64,000 nt of DNA from Mariniflexile jejuense (lineage in GTDB: Bacteria; Bacteroidota; Bacteroidia; Flavobacteriales; Flavobacteriaceae): positions 310,001 through 374,000 of the forward strand of contig NZ_JBHTJI010000042.1 of the NCBI RefSeq assembly GCF_042675665.1, given 5' to 3'. The position numbers and the translations under genes were made by a program. This document shows positions 17,450 through 26,575 of this stretch, piece by piece. The notes beneath the pieces were generated by a model. The model had not been told where the DNA came from and did not search any database. It saw nothing but the letters and a program-made list of their open reading frames with translations. Within the stretch, counting starts at the first letter, position 1, and every line of letters begins with the position of its first letter.

Positions 17450-19636
17450 TTGAAAGACCTTTTACTCATCACGCCACCGTTTACGCAATTAAACACACCG
17501 TATCCTGCAACGGCATACCTAAAAGGTTTTTTAAATACCAAAAACATTAGCTCTTTTCAAGTAGATTTGGGAATTGAAGTTATTATAAACCTATTTTCAA
17601 AAGAAACATTTAAAGAAATTTTTGATATTGCTTTTGAAAACAACTATATAATTTCAGAAAATGCACAAAGAATTTACGCATTAAAAGATTATTATTTAAA
17701 CCCTTTAAATGATGTTATAGCATTTCTCCAAGGAAAAAAACCAAGTTTTGCCAGACAAATTTGTACCGATAATTTTTTACCACAAGCTTCTCGTTTCAAT
17801 CAGTTAGACGATTTAGATTGGGCTTTTGGAAACATGGGCATGCAAGACAAAGCGAAACACTTGGCTACCTTGTATCTTGAAGATTTATCCGATTTCATTA
17901 TTGAATGTATTGATGAAAATTTTGGTTTCAGTCGTTATGCCGAACGCTTGGGGCAAAGCGCTAATGCGTTTGATGAACTCTATACACATTTACAAGACGA
18001 GCCAACTTTTATAGATGATATCACTTTAAAAATCCTAGATGAAAAACTAAAAAACATAAAACCCAAATTGGTATGTTTTTCAGTACCATTTCCTGGAAAT
18101 TTATACAGCGCCTTTCGTTGTGCGCAATATATAAAAACCAACTATCCTAATATCAAAATTGCTATGGGTGGTGGTTTTCCAAATACCGAATTACGCTCGG
18201 TAACAGACGTTCGTGTATTCGAGTTTTTCGATTTCATTACTTTAGATGATGGCGAATTACCCATAGAATTGCTAAATTTCAATATAGAAAACCAAAATTC
18301 CAACGAGTACAAGCGCACTTTTCTTCTAGAAAACGGAAACGTTGTTTACAAAAACAACAGTACAAAGCCAGACTACAAACAAGCCGATGTTGGCACACCT
18401 GATTATTCCGATTTATTGCTGAAAGACTACATTTCTGTCATCGAAATTGCAAACCCCATGCACAGTTTATGGAGCGATGGCCGCTGGAACAAACTAACTA
18501 TGGCACACGGTTGCTATTGGGGAAAATGCACCTTTTGCGATATTTCTTTAGATTATATAAAAGTTTACGAACCCATTGCTGCCAAAATTTTGGTAGATAG
18601 AATGGAACAACTTATAGAACAAACTGCCGAAACAGGTTTCCATTTTGTTGATGAAGCGGCACCACCATCATTAATGAAAGCCTTAGCTTTAGAAATTATC
18701 AAAAGAAAACTAACTGTTACATGGTGGACAAACATTAGGTTTGAAAAAAACTTCACCAAAGATTTATGTTTACTGCTAAAAGCATCGGGTTGTATTGCCG
18801 TTTCTGGTGGTTTGGAAGTGGCTTCCGATAGGTTATTAAAATTGATTGACAAAGGCGTTACGGTAGCACAAGTAGCACAAGTAACTCGCCATTTTACCGA
18901 AGCCAACATTATGGTACATGCGTATTTAATGTATGGCTACCCAACGCAAACCGTACAAGAAACCGTTGATAGTTTAGAAATGGTGCGTCAACTTTTCGAA
19001 GTTGGTGTGTTACAATCAGGGTTTTGGCACCAGTTTGCATTAACGGCTCATAGCCCAATAGGGTTAAATCCTTCAGAATACAATATTATTCCAAACTATA
19101 AAAACATAAGTTTTGCCAATAACGATTTAGAATTTATAGATACTACAGGTATAGACCATAATCAGTTTAGTTTCGGTTTAAAAAAGTCGTTGTTCAATTT
19201 CATGCATGGTATTGGTTTTGATTTACCTTTACAAGATTGGTTTGAATTTAAAATACCAAAAACTAGCATTAACCCAGATTTTATATATAATTGCTTAGAA
19301 ACACATCCAAACTTTAATACAAAACCAACAGCAAAAATTATTTGGTTAGGTACAAAACCACAAGTTACCGAACATATTAAAACCAAAAAAGGCAACACGT
19401 TTTATTCGTTAAAATTAACGTTTCATACTACTACCAATACCTTTGATATTACTTTAGAAAAAGATAAAGGCACATGGTTTTTAAATACTTTAGAAACCTT
19501 AAACCCACAAAACAACAAACTAGTTTCTTTTTCTGAATTAAAAACCGATTTTGAAACCCATTTTGAAGACTTTGAATTGTTTTGGTTTTCAAAACCTATA
19601 ACCATTTTACGAGATAATGGGTTGTTGGTTTTGTGA
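17450..19636 (+). CDS. B12-binding-type radical SAM protein
   Basis: 728 residues with a TTG start placed 22 bases after a strong -7 box. An N-terminal Rossmann region (about 200-250, PKLVCFSVPFPGNLYSAFRC, then AMGGGFPNTE) resembles cobalamin-binding domains, but the DxHxxG motif is absent. The radical SAM domain begins near 345 with a Cys cluster at 355, 360 and 363, a CX4CX2C spacing instead of CX3CX2C. VSGGLEVASDRLLKLIDKGVT is the usual later motif. Function is unknown; relatives methylate or rearrange tRNA, lipid or peptide substrates. It is not clustered with an obvious substrate gene. Confidence 0.85.
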   Translation: MKDLLLITPPFTQLNTPYPATAYLKGFLNTKNISSFQVDLGIEVIINLFSKETFKEIFDIAFENNYIISENAQRIYALKDYYLNPLNDVIAFLQGKKPSFARQICTDNFLPQASRFNQLDDLDWAFGNMGMQDKAKHLATLYLEDLSDFIIECIDENFGFSRYAERLGQSANAFDELYTHLQDEPTFIDDITLKILDEKLKNIKPKLVCFSVPFPGNLYSAFRCAQYIKTNYPNIKIAMGGGFPNTELRSVTDVRVFEFFDFITLDDGELPIELLNFNIENQNSNEYKRTFLLENGNVVYKNNSTKPDYKQADVGTPDYSDLLLKDYISVIEIANPMHSLWSDGRWNKLTMAHGCYWGKCTFCDISLDYIKVYEPIAAKILVDRMEQLIEQTAETGFHFVDEAAPPSLMKALALEIIKRKLTVTWWTNIRFEKNFTKDLCLLLKASGCIAVSGGLEVASDRLLKLIDKGVTVAQVAQVTRHFTEANIMVHAYLMYGYPTQTVQETVDSLEMVRQLFEVGVLQSGFWHQFALTAHSPIGLNPSEYNIIPNYKNISFANNDLEFIDTTGIDHNQFSFGLKKSLFNFMHGIGFDLPLQDWFEFKIPKTSINPDFIYNCLETHPNFNTKPTAKIIWLGTKPQVTEHIKTKKGNTFYSLKLTFHTTTNTFDITLEKDKGTWFLNTLETLNPQNNKLVSFSELKTDFETHFEDFELFWFSKPITILRDNGLLVL

Positions 19637-19721
19637 TGGATTTTGCATTTGATTTTATCGGAAAAAGAATTAAATTCGTTTTATTATTAATAATGTTTTA
19701 ATGTGTAGTTTTTAAATAAAT

Positions 19722-21788
19722 ATGGAATTATTAGCAGATCACAACAAACTTAAAAATGACCCACTAGCAAAAGTTCTGGTCGAAAAAATTCAAAGTCTAG
19801 AAATAAATAATTCTAATTTATATTATAATTTTCCTTTTTATAGAGGTGAAACTAAAGAAGATTTAATTCAAGCACATGTTCTATTAGTTTCTTTACAGTA
19901 TGGTGTTATATTTTTTAGATGCATAAACAATCAAGAATTATATAACGAAATAGAAAAGAAAAAGATGGATGATCTTGATGGTCATATATTTTCAAGAATT
20001 AATAAAGTTGATGAGTTAAGAATAAAAAGACGTGATTTAAAAATAAATGTAACTCCAAAAATTTTTATTAATGATGATAAAGTTAATTTAAATGAAGATT
20101 TTATAAATCTAAACCAAGTTAAAGAAATCATTATAAATAATGAGAAAAATATTCTTACGAACGAGGAGTTTCTTTTACTATCATCAGCGATTGAAGGAAG
20201 TATACATTTAAGACATAAGAAAGAAAGAGAAATTACTAAGGAACTATCAAAAGGTGATATTTTAAATATTATTCAAAATCAACATTCAGCCTTTGATATT
20301 GAACAGAAAAAAGCAGCATTAAATATTATTGACTCTCCTCAAAGAATTAGAGGGTTGGCAGGTTCAGGTAAAACAATTATTTTGGCAATGAAAGCTGCTC
20401 TTTATCATCTACAAAACCCTGAGTCAGAAATTCTTTATACATATTTCACCAAAGCTTTATATGGTCAAATAAAATATTTAATCGAAAAATATTATAGAGA
20501 TTTTTCAGACAATAGAGAGCCAGATTTTACGAAAATAAATATATTACATGGTTGGGGAGGTGAAGGCTTAAGAGGTGTATATTCAGACACATGTCAAGAA
20601 AACAACATCACAACAATTGGTTTTATAGAAGCAAAAAGAAATGAACCTACAAACCCTTTCAACTACATATTTACCCAACTAAATAAAGTAGAACTTAAAG
20701 AAAAGTATGATTTAACATTAATCGATGAAGGACAAGATTTCCCTTCTTCCTTCTATAAAGTATGTCGTAAAATAACAAAAGATCTGAGAATTGTTTGGGC
20801 TTATGATGATTTTCAAAATATTTTTGATGTGAATATTCAAGATGAAAAAGAAACTTTTGGAAAAAATGATGAAGGTCAATATTATGTAGATTTTTCTAGA
20901 GATGAAAATATTTTGCAAGACATAGTTTTACACAAATGTTACAGAAATCCAAGGTTAGCTTTAATTAATGCTTTTGCTTTAGGTTTAGGCATTTATAACG
21001 ATAAAGTTTTACAAAGATTAGAAAACAATAATCATTGGATAGATTTAGGTTTTGAGGTTGAAAAAGGAGATTCAACTGATAATTGTGAAATGATTATATC
21101 TCGTCCATTAGAAAATAGTCCAATAAAAACAAATGAATTCTTTAAAGAAGATTCAATTCAAATAGAAATTTTTGATGATGTAAATAAAGAATGTGCTTAT
21201 GTATGCTCTAAAATCATAAATGATATAAGAAACGAGAACTTGAAACCTGATGATATTAGTGTAATAGGGATTGATAATAAACATATTAAAATATATTTTA
21301 GTATTATAGAAAGAATTTTAAATGAAAACAACATTTATACTTTTAATCTACTTACTGCTTCCAATAATAATATTAAATATTCTATTGAAAATCGAGTAAC
21401 ATTATCTACTCTCAATAAAGCAAAAGGCAATGAATCTGGTATGGTTTATATTGTTGGAACCGAATATGCATTTCAAAATAAAGACTATATAATTGATAGA
21501 AACAAAATATTTACAGCAATTACAAGGAGCAAAGGATGGGTTGTGTTAACTGGTTTTAAAAAAGCAAATCAGTGTAAAAAAGAAATGGATTTACTTAAAC
21601 AAAATGATTATAAGTTTATTTTTAAACAACCTAGTGTAAAGCAAACAAAAACAATTTTGAGAGGAATATCAAAACAACAGAGTATTTTGAATGAAATTAA
21701 CACTAAAATTCAAGCATTGGCCAAAATTGGATTATCTCAGGAGGAGATTATTGATTTACTAAAAGACTTAGACAAGAATAAAAAATAA
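19722..21788 (+). CDS. Superfamily I (UvrD-like) helicase with unusual N-terminal region
   Basis: 688 residues. Walker A GLAGSGKT is at 211-218, the Walker B-type LIDEGQD at 333-339, WAYDDFQNIFD follows as motif III, VTLSTLNKAKGNESG near 560 as motif Va, and AITRSKGW near 600 as motif VI. The first 190 residues match no domain I can name; FYRGETKEDLIQAHVLLVSL and GVIFF are weakly reminiscent of a nuclease-like (NERD-type) region. The C-terminus is coiled-coil-like. Its stop codon overlaps the start of the next gene by one base (TAATG), so the two products are probably made together. AT content and codon use differ from the neighbours, suggesting transfer. Confidence 0.85.
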   Translation: MELLADHNKLKNDPLAKVLVEKIQSLEINNSNLYYNFPFYRGETKEDLIQAHVLLVSLQYGVIFFRCINNQELYNEIEKKKMDDLDGHIFSRINKVDELRIKRRDLKINVTPKIFINDDKVNLNEDFINLNQVKEIIINNEKNILTNEEFLLLSSAIEGSIHLRHKKEREITKELSKGDILNIIQNQHSAFDIEQKKAALNIIDSPQRIRGLAGSGKTIILAMKAALYHLQNPESEILYTYFTKALYGQIKYLIEKYYRDFSDNREPDFTKINILHGWGGEGLRGVYSDTCQENNITTIGFIEAKRNEPTNPFNYIFTQLNKVELKEKYDLTLIDEGQDFPSSFYKVCRKITKDLRIVWAYDDFQNIFDVNIQDEKETFGKNDEGQYYVDFSRDENILQDIVLHKCYRNPRLALINAFALGLGIYNDKVLQRLENNNHWIDLGFEVEKGDSTDNCEMIISRPLENSPIKTNEFFKEDSIQIEIFDDVNKECAYVCSKIINDIRNENLKPDDISVIGIDNKHIKIYFSIIERILNENNIYTFNLLTASNNNIKYSIENRVTLSTLNKAKGNESGMVYIVGTEYAFQNKDYIIDRNKIFTAITRSKGWVVLTGFKKANQCKKEMDLLKQNDYKFIFKQPSVKQTKTILRGISKQQSILNEINTKIQALAKIGLSQEEIIDLLKDLDKNKK

Positions 21789-22486
21789 TGACTCAAGGCA
21801 AATTCTTTTCTTCAATCAATGAGTCAGTAGAATTACTGAATAAATTTAAACTTTTAAAATCTAAAGGTTCTAAAGGGAATGGTGTATACTCAGAAGATTT
21901 TTTAAAAATGAGTAAAAGCAATAATATAGTCGAAATACACAAATGTGCTATAAAAAATGAAGATTATGACATACTTTTAAAAGACGAGTCTATCATTCAA
22001 TTTCAAAAAATTAATGATGATTTACGATATGCATTTATTCAAAATCCTTATAAATTTATTTCTAAAGAAGAGTATGTAGCATTGATATATACAACAGAAG
22101 AACTTGAAGACTTCATAGGTTTCTCAATAGAAGAATTAATAAATGAAAATGAATACGAACAATTTTTAAATGAACAAAGTTTAAATTCTATTTCAAACTA
22201 TTTTAGATACGATTGTTCTGCTGCGGGATATAAACCATTAGTTCATTCCTATTCTCATTTTCATATTGGAATGAATGGAAATGTACGAATACCTACATCA
22301 AAAATAATAACTCCACTAAAGTTTACTAAATTTTGCATTAAAAACACATATTTTGAAAATTGGAAAGATCAATTTAAAATAGACCCAAACTTTGAAAATG
22401 AAGTTATTAAAATAAAAAAAGATTGCTTACCATTACCTGAAAACAAATGGGATGCTATTGAAAACAATGATTTGCATTTAACATAA
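21788..22486 (+). CDS. DUF2290-like protein, partner of the SF1 helicase
   Basis: 232 residues, start overlapping the helicase stop codon. DLRYAFIQ (about 78-85), YFRYDCS and SYSHFHIGMNGNVRIP with the following ITPLKFTKFCI pattern resemble the DUF2290 family as I remember it; this needs a profile search. The conserved His-x-His and Arg residues could form a catalytic or nucleic-acid-binding site. No transmembrane segment or signal peptide is seen. Translational coupling to an SF1 helicase implies a shared job, possibly nucleic-acid processing in defence; this is inference. Confidence 0.6.
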   Translation: MTQGKFFSSINESVELLNKFKLLKSKGSKGNGVYSEDFLKMSKSNNIVEIHKCAIKNEDYDILLKDESIIQFQKINDDLRYAFIQNPYKFISKEEYVALIYTTEELEDFIGFSIEELINENEYEQFLNEQSLNSISNYFRYDCSAAGYKPLVHSYSHFHIGMNGNVRIPTSKIITPLKFTKFCIKNTYFENWKDQFKIDPNFENEVIKIKKDCLPLPENKWDAIENNDLHLT

Positions 22487-22667
22487 TATTATTCTTATAA
22501 TTTTAGTTAATTCAAAGATTTCATTTTAATAAGTAATGTCTAAGAGTGCAGAAACCACCTATCAAACATATTAAAATTCTTTTTCAACTCTTTATCATTC
22601 ATTCCAAAACAACTTATTTATCAACTCATTATCAAAAAACTTAAATAATTAAAGCAATTTAGAAAAA

Positions 22668-23531
22668 TCAAAACACCTCCTCCACATGTTTTTTAATATT
22701 TGCTGCTATTTTTTCAATAGGCAAATCGTTGGCATCAAAACCAAAAGGGTCTTCAATTTCTTCGGCAATTAATTCTAAACTTGCCAATACATAAAAAACA
22801 AAAACCACCACAGGTACAGCATAATAACCTAAGCTAAACACGTAGCCAAAAGGCAGAGTCATTATGTAAAAAAAGATGAATTTTTTAATAAACGCACTGT
22901 ACGAATACGGAATGGGTGTGTTTTTAATACGTTCGCAAGCCCCACAAATATCGGTAAACGATTGTATTTCGGCATTTAAAATAATAAGCTGATCGCCCGT
23001 AATTTTGTTCTGTTCGTGCAAATCGTTCACCTTTTGGAAAATCATTTTTGCCACTTGGTTTGGGTGATGCTTGTGTTTGTCCATCTTTAAATTGGCATCA
23101 TCAAAAAGTTGCAAACTCGTTTCTTTATTGGTTAAATGTTTCACCAAAATAGAAGCATAACTTGGTATTAACTTTTCAAAATAGGCTCTATCGTGTTCAT
23201 CTTTTAAAATAACATGCAGTTTTATGGCTAAATTTCGGCTGTTGTTTACCAATGCACCCCATAATTTTCTACCTTCCCACCAACGGTCGTAAGCAGTATT
23301 GGTTCTAAAAACCAACAATAAGGAAATTACAAACCCCAACATACCATGCATTACCGTAATGTTTGATAAATGGTTTTTTTCTGAAAGTTTCCAATATTCA
23401 AGTTCCAAAAAGCCAACACCATAGGTATAAAGCCCGATAAAAATCATCATTGGAAACAATTTCCTAAATGTATCCGACTTGTGAAATCTAAAAATAAATG
23501 TAATCCAATCTTTAGGGTTGTATTGTACCAT
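22668..23531 (-). CDS. Bestrophin-family ion channel
   Basis: 287 residues of bacterial bestrophin type: an N-terminal cytosolic helix with YNPKDWITFIFRFHKSDTFR, about four transmembrane segments, and the conserved NTAYDRWWEGRKLWGALVNNSR and YGYDADDLPIE-like end (here EIEDPFGFDANDLPIEKI). Bacterial homologues form pentameric cation or anion channels in the inner membrane. It is divergent from the DEAD-box gene. Confidence 0.92.
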   Translation of the reverse strand: MVQYNPKDWITFIFRFHKSDTFRKLFPMMIFIGLYTYGVGFLELEYWKLSEKNHLSNITVMHGMLGFVISLLLVFRTNTAYDRWWEGRKLWGALVNNSRNLAIKLHVILKDEHDRAYFEKLIPSYASILVKHLTNKETSLQLFDDANLKMDKHKHHPNQVAKMIFQKVNDLHEQNKITGDQLIILNAEIQSFTDICGACERIKNTPIPYSYSAFIKKFIFFYIMTLPFGYVFSLGYYAVPVVVFVFYVLASLELIAEEIEDPFGFDANDLPIEKIAANIKKHVEEVF

Positions 23532-23648
23532 AGGTAATTGCGCTTATTATTTAATTGTAAAATTAGAAAATGTTTTACACCTAAATGCTTCAAATTAACT
23601 AAAATTACCCTATTAACTTTTATGTATCTTTGTAGCAAACTATAATTC

Positions 23649-24887
23649 ATGTCATTTAAAGACTTACAACTTAACCGACCAATTTTAAGAGCTGTTGCCG
23701 AAGCTGGTTATGATAACCCAACATTGGTACAAGAAAAAACCATCCCGTTAGTATTAGCTAAAAAAGATGTGATTGTATCTGCACAAACAGGCACTGGTAA
23801 AACTGCTGCTTTTGCATTGCCTATTTTACAACAATTGTTCGATAAGCAAGATGCTAGTAAAAAAGGTAAAAAAATTAGAGCTTTAATAGTAAGTCCAACG
23901 CGTGAATTAGCAACGCAAATAGCCGATAATTTCAAAACATACAGTACTTACACAAATTTAAGAACCACAGTTATTTTTGGCGGAACTTCAATAGAACCGC
24001 AAATTGATATACTAAAAAAAGGTGTTGATATTTTAATTGCAACTCCTGGTCGTTTGCTAGACTTACACAAACAAGATATTATAAACCTTGATTATATTGA
24101 AACTTTAGTTTTAGATGAAGCCGATTTGATGCTAGATATGGGCTTTATTGATGATGTAAAGAAAATTGAACGTTTATGTACCCAAGAAAAACAGATTTTA
24201 TTGTTTTCGGCTACCATTCCGTTTAAAGTTGAGCAACTTGCAAATACAATTTTAAATGAACCAGAACGTGTTGAAGTGGCGCAAAATTCATCAACTTCAA
24301 AAAACATCAATCAAGTATTGTATTACGTACCGAAGCGCAATAAAATTGAATTGTGTTTACATTTGCTAAGAAACACTATAAAAGGCAGTATTCTTATTTT
24401 TAGACGAACCAAATTCGGGGTTGATAAATTAGAACAAACCCTTATAAAAAACGGCTATAAAGTGGCTAGTTTGCATGGTGATAAAAGTCAGAATTTAAGA
24501 GACGATGCTTTAAATAGTTTCAAACAAAACACTGTAAATATTTTAATAGCCACCGATGTTGCAGCACGTGGTATTGATATTAATGAATTGGATGCTGTTA
24601 TAAATTTCGATTTACCAAACGTACCAGAAACCTATGTACACCGCGTAGGCAGAACTGCTAGAGCAGGAAAAACAGGAACGTCGTATTCATTTTGTTCTGC
24701 TGATGAAAAAACCTATGTGGCAACCATTCAACAACTTATTCAATTGCAATTAGATGTAATTGAAGACCACCCGTATCCGTTAGACCCAAAAGCTAAAAAA
24801 GAAATTCACAGAACACCAGGAAAAAGTAAACACAAAAAAGGACGTAAAAGCGAAAGTTCTAAAAAGAAAAAGAAACGTTGGTATTAG
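23649..24887 (+). CDS. DEAD-box RNA helicase (RhlE-like)
   Basis: 412 residues. Q-motif LVQEKTIPLV, motif I AQTGTGKT, Ia PTRELA, II DEAD in VLDEADLMLDMGF, III SAT, V ATDVAARGID and VI HRVGRTARAGK are all present. The C-terminal tail is strongly basic (KSKHKKGRKSESSKKKKKRWY), as in RhlE proteins, and likely binds RNA. It remodels RNA in ribosome assembly or mRNA turnover. A TATCTTTG -7-like box (23625-23632) precedes the start. An 8-copy heptamer array begins one base after the stop codon. Confidence 0.95.
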   Translation: MSFKDLQLNRPILRAVAEAGYDNPTLVQEKTIPLVLAKKDVIVSAQTGTGKTAAFALPILQQLFDKQDASKKGKKIRALIVSPTRELATQIADNFKTYSTYTNLRTTVIFGGTSIEPQIDILKKGVDILIATPGRLLDLHKQDIINLDYIETLVLDEADLMLDMGFIDDVKKIERLCTQEKQILLFSATIPFKVEQLANTILNEPERVEVAQNSSTSKNINQVLYYVPKRNKIELCLHLLRNTIKGSILIFRRTKFGVDKLEQTLIKNGYKVASLHGDKSQNLRDDALNSFKQNTVNILIATDVAARGIDINELDAVINFDLPNVPETYVHRVGRTARAGKTGTSYSFCSADEKTYVATIQQLIQLQLDVIEDHPYPLDPKAKKEIHRTPGKSKHKKGRKSESSKKKKKRWY

Positions 24888-24888
24888 T

Positions 24889-24944
24889 TTTAGGCTTTAG
24901 GCTTTAGGCTTTAGGCTTTAGGCTTTAGGCTTTAGGCTTTAGGC
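24889..24944. repeat. Tandem heptamer array (TTTAGGC, 8 copies)
   Basis: Eight perfect head-to-tail copies of TTTAGGC directly after the DEAD-box gene stop codon at 24885-24887. It resembles the AACAATT array at 17247 in unit length and in position at a gene's 3' end, but the unit sequence differs. Confidence 0.97.
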
Positions 24945-25029
24945 AAAAAAGGAAATTTATTTAACAGTAACGTGTATGTTTCTAATTTGTTTTTTTTTGA
25001 CAGACTTTCTTCTGTATATTTTTTTTAGA

Positions 25030-25458
25030 TTAATTTTCAAAGCGTTGGTTTAAATGGTGTTTCAAAATAGGTATTTGTACACAAACCATAATTGCAAAAA
25101 GCACAAACGCATAAATAACTGTTTTTGAAATTGTGATGTTTTGAAATTTTAAATTAGCTAGCATCTGGCTTATTTTATTATTTGAAAATAAACTAAAATT
25201 AACTGAATCTAACCATCCTGAAGTCTCGGTTTGTGTTGTAAAAACAGCATAAATTACAATAGTAATAAAGCCTACCAATATAAAGCTCCAAACTGTTTTT
25301 GAAATAAGTGGTTTGTAAGCAGTTACTTTATTTTTACTTATAGCCGTAACATGCTGCATTACCGAATTGGTAAAGTTAAATGAAGGTGTTTCTAAATGTG
25401 AAGACCTCATCATCTTATCCACTAATTCATCTACATTTTTAGTTACTTTCTCTTTCAT
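25030..25458 (-). CDS. Putative anti-sigma-factor-like membrane protein
   Basis: 142 residues from the ATG at 25458. The N-terminus is a short cytosolic segment (KNVDELVDKMMRSSHLETPSFNFT), followed by two hydrophobic segments (about 53-73 and 113-135) separated by a short loop. The start overlaps the end of the ECF sigma gene by 20 bases, as anti-sigma genes often do. There is no ZAS zinc motif or other recognised anti-sigma domain, so the role rests on position, size and membrane topology. Confidence 0.6.
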   Translation of the reverse strand: MKEKVTKNVDELVDKMMRSSHLETPSFNFTNSVMQHVTAISKNKVTAYKPLISKTVWSFILVGFITIVIYAVFTTQTETSGWLDSVNFSLFSNNKISQMLANLKFQNITISKTVIYAFVLFAIMVCVQIPILKHHLNQRFEN

Positions 25459-26026
25459 ACTGCTCAATTATTTCTGGTTCTAATCGTTCTTTTAAAATGG
25501 TAGCTAGCTTCTTTCTACTTCTAAACAATTTTACTTTTACATTGTTTGGCGATAAATTCATTGCTTTCGAAATTTCATCTAATGATTGTTCTTCAAAGTA
25601 AAATAAAGTTAATAAAAAAGCATCGTCACTTGGTAATAATGCTATACAATCTTGAATGGTTTGCTCCTGTTCTTTAATTTCTAAATGATGCAAAACATTA
25701 TCTATTGTTTTAATTTGGTGTTCTGTAAATTGATCAATAGGTACATCATTAAAAAACTTTTTATTCTTTTTTAATCTATCTAAACATGAATTATAAGCTA
25801 TTTTATATATCCATGTTGAAAATTTAGAATCGCCTTTAAACTTATTTAAAGATTTATAAACTTTAATGAATGTATCTTGAGAAACTTCTTCGGCTTCTTC
25901 CCTATTTTTTAACATTCGTAAGGTTAATGTATATACCAAATCTTTATACCGATCTACCAATACGGAAAACGCATTGGTATCGCCACTTATTACTAAATTG
26001 ATATAATGTTGGTCGTTGATGGTCAT
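25439..26026 (-). CDS. ECF-type RNA polymerase sigma factor
   Basis: 195 residues. Sigma region 2 (about 20-90) carries LVDRYKDLVYTLTLRML, then EEVSQDTFIKVYKSL and STWIYKIAYNSCLDRL. Region 4 (about 125-180) carries FYFEEQSLDEISKAMNLSPNNVKVKLFRSRKKL. It redirects RNA polymerase to a stress or envelope regulon. A TGTAACC-N16-CGTC site ends 11 bases upstream of its ATG, so it is probably autoregulated. The downstream gene overlaps and is likely its anti-sigma partner. Confidence 0.95.
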   Translation of the reverse strand: MTINDQHYINLVISGDTNAFSVLVDRYKDLVYTLTLRMLKNREEAEEVSQDTFIKVYKSLNKFKGDSKFSTWIYKIAYNSCLDRLKKNKKFFNDVPIDQFTEHQIKTIDNVLHHLEIKEQEQTIQDCIALLPSDDAFLLTLFYFEEQSLDEISKAMNLSPNNVKVKLFRSRKKLATILKERLEPEIIEQYERESN

Positions 26027-26036
26027 TTGATACTAA

Positions 26037-26063
26037 GACGATATAAAATACTATTAGGTTACA
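26037..26063 (-). promoter_or_regulatory. ECF-type promoter driving the sigma gene
   Basis: Read on the minus strand: TGTAACC (26057-26063), 16 bases, CGTC (26037-26040). The -35 TGTAAC and -10 CGTC elements match those of many ECF sigma factors. The expected start site is only a few bases before the sigma ATG at 26026, so the mRNA would be nearly leaderless. Confidence 0.7.
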
Positions 26064-26096
26064 CATTACTTAGAAAAAAAATAATTTACTTGTTTT

Positions 26097-26123
26097 TGTA
26101 ACCTAAATTCAAAACACATCGTC
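26097..26123 (+). promoter_or_regulatory. ECF-type promoter driving the DUF6249 gene
   Basis: TGTAACC (26097-26103), 16 bases, CGTC (26120-26123). It is the exact counterpart, with the same spacing, of the divergent promoter at 26037-26063. The gene it faces starts at 26171, leaving a leader of about 40 bases. Confidence 0.7.
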
Positions 26124-26170
26124 ATAAGCTATGAACACATTAAATTTAATCAATTAAAAAACAAACAATC

Positions 26171-26515
26171 ATGGAAGAAATTTTAATACCAATTAGTTTA
26201 TTTCTAGCTATTTTCGGGATAGTCTATTTATACTTATCCACAAGAAACAAAGAACGCTTAGCACTAATAGAAAAAGGTGCAGATGCTAGTATTTTTATGA
26301 GAGGAAAACAACATGCAGCACCAATTTGGAAAATTTTAATTTTAAATCTAGCATTACTATTAATGGCTATAGGACTTGGTGTATTTATAGCATCATTTTT
26401 ACACTATAACTTAGGTGTAGATGATGATGTTGCTTATCCTGGTACTATTTTCTTAATGTCTGGAATTGGTTTATTTATTGGTTTTAATATGACCAAAAAT
26501 TTAGATAAAGAATAA
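26171..26515 (+). CDS. DUF6249-like membrane protein
   Basis: 114 residues with an N-terminal transmembrane segment (LIPISLFLAIFGIVYLYLS), a cytosolic RNKERLALIEKGADASIF segment, and two more transmembrane helices. The ERLALIEKG motif is typical of small membrane proteins found beside ECF sigma genes in Bacteroidota. The matching ECF promoters suggest it is a target or regulator of the divergent sigma factor. Biochemical function is not known. Confidence 0.75.
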   Translation: MEEILIPISLFLAIFGIVYLYLSTRNKERLALIEKGADASIFMRGKQHAAPIWKILILNLALLLMAIGLGVFIASFLHYNLGVDDDVAYPGTIFLMSGIGLFIGFNMTKNLDKE

Positions 26516-26540
26516 AAATTAACATCAATCAAAAAACAAA

Positions 26541-26575
26541 CATACCTGTCTTTTTTAAGGCAGGTATTTTATTTT
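26541..26575. terminator. Shared terminator between DUF6249 and the dipeptidase gene
   Basis: ATACCTG (26542-26548) pairs with CAGGTAT (26561-26567) around a T-rich 12-base loop and is followed by T residues on the plus strand. It overlaps or abuts the 3' end of the convergent dipeptidase gene. Confidence 0.7.
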
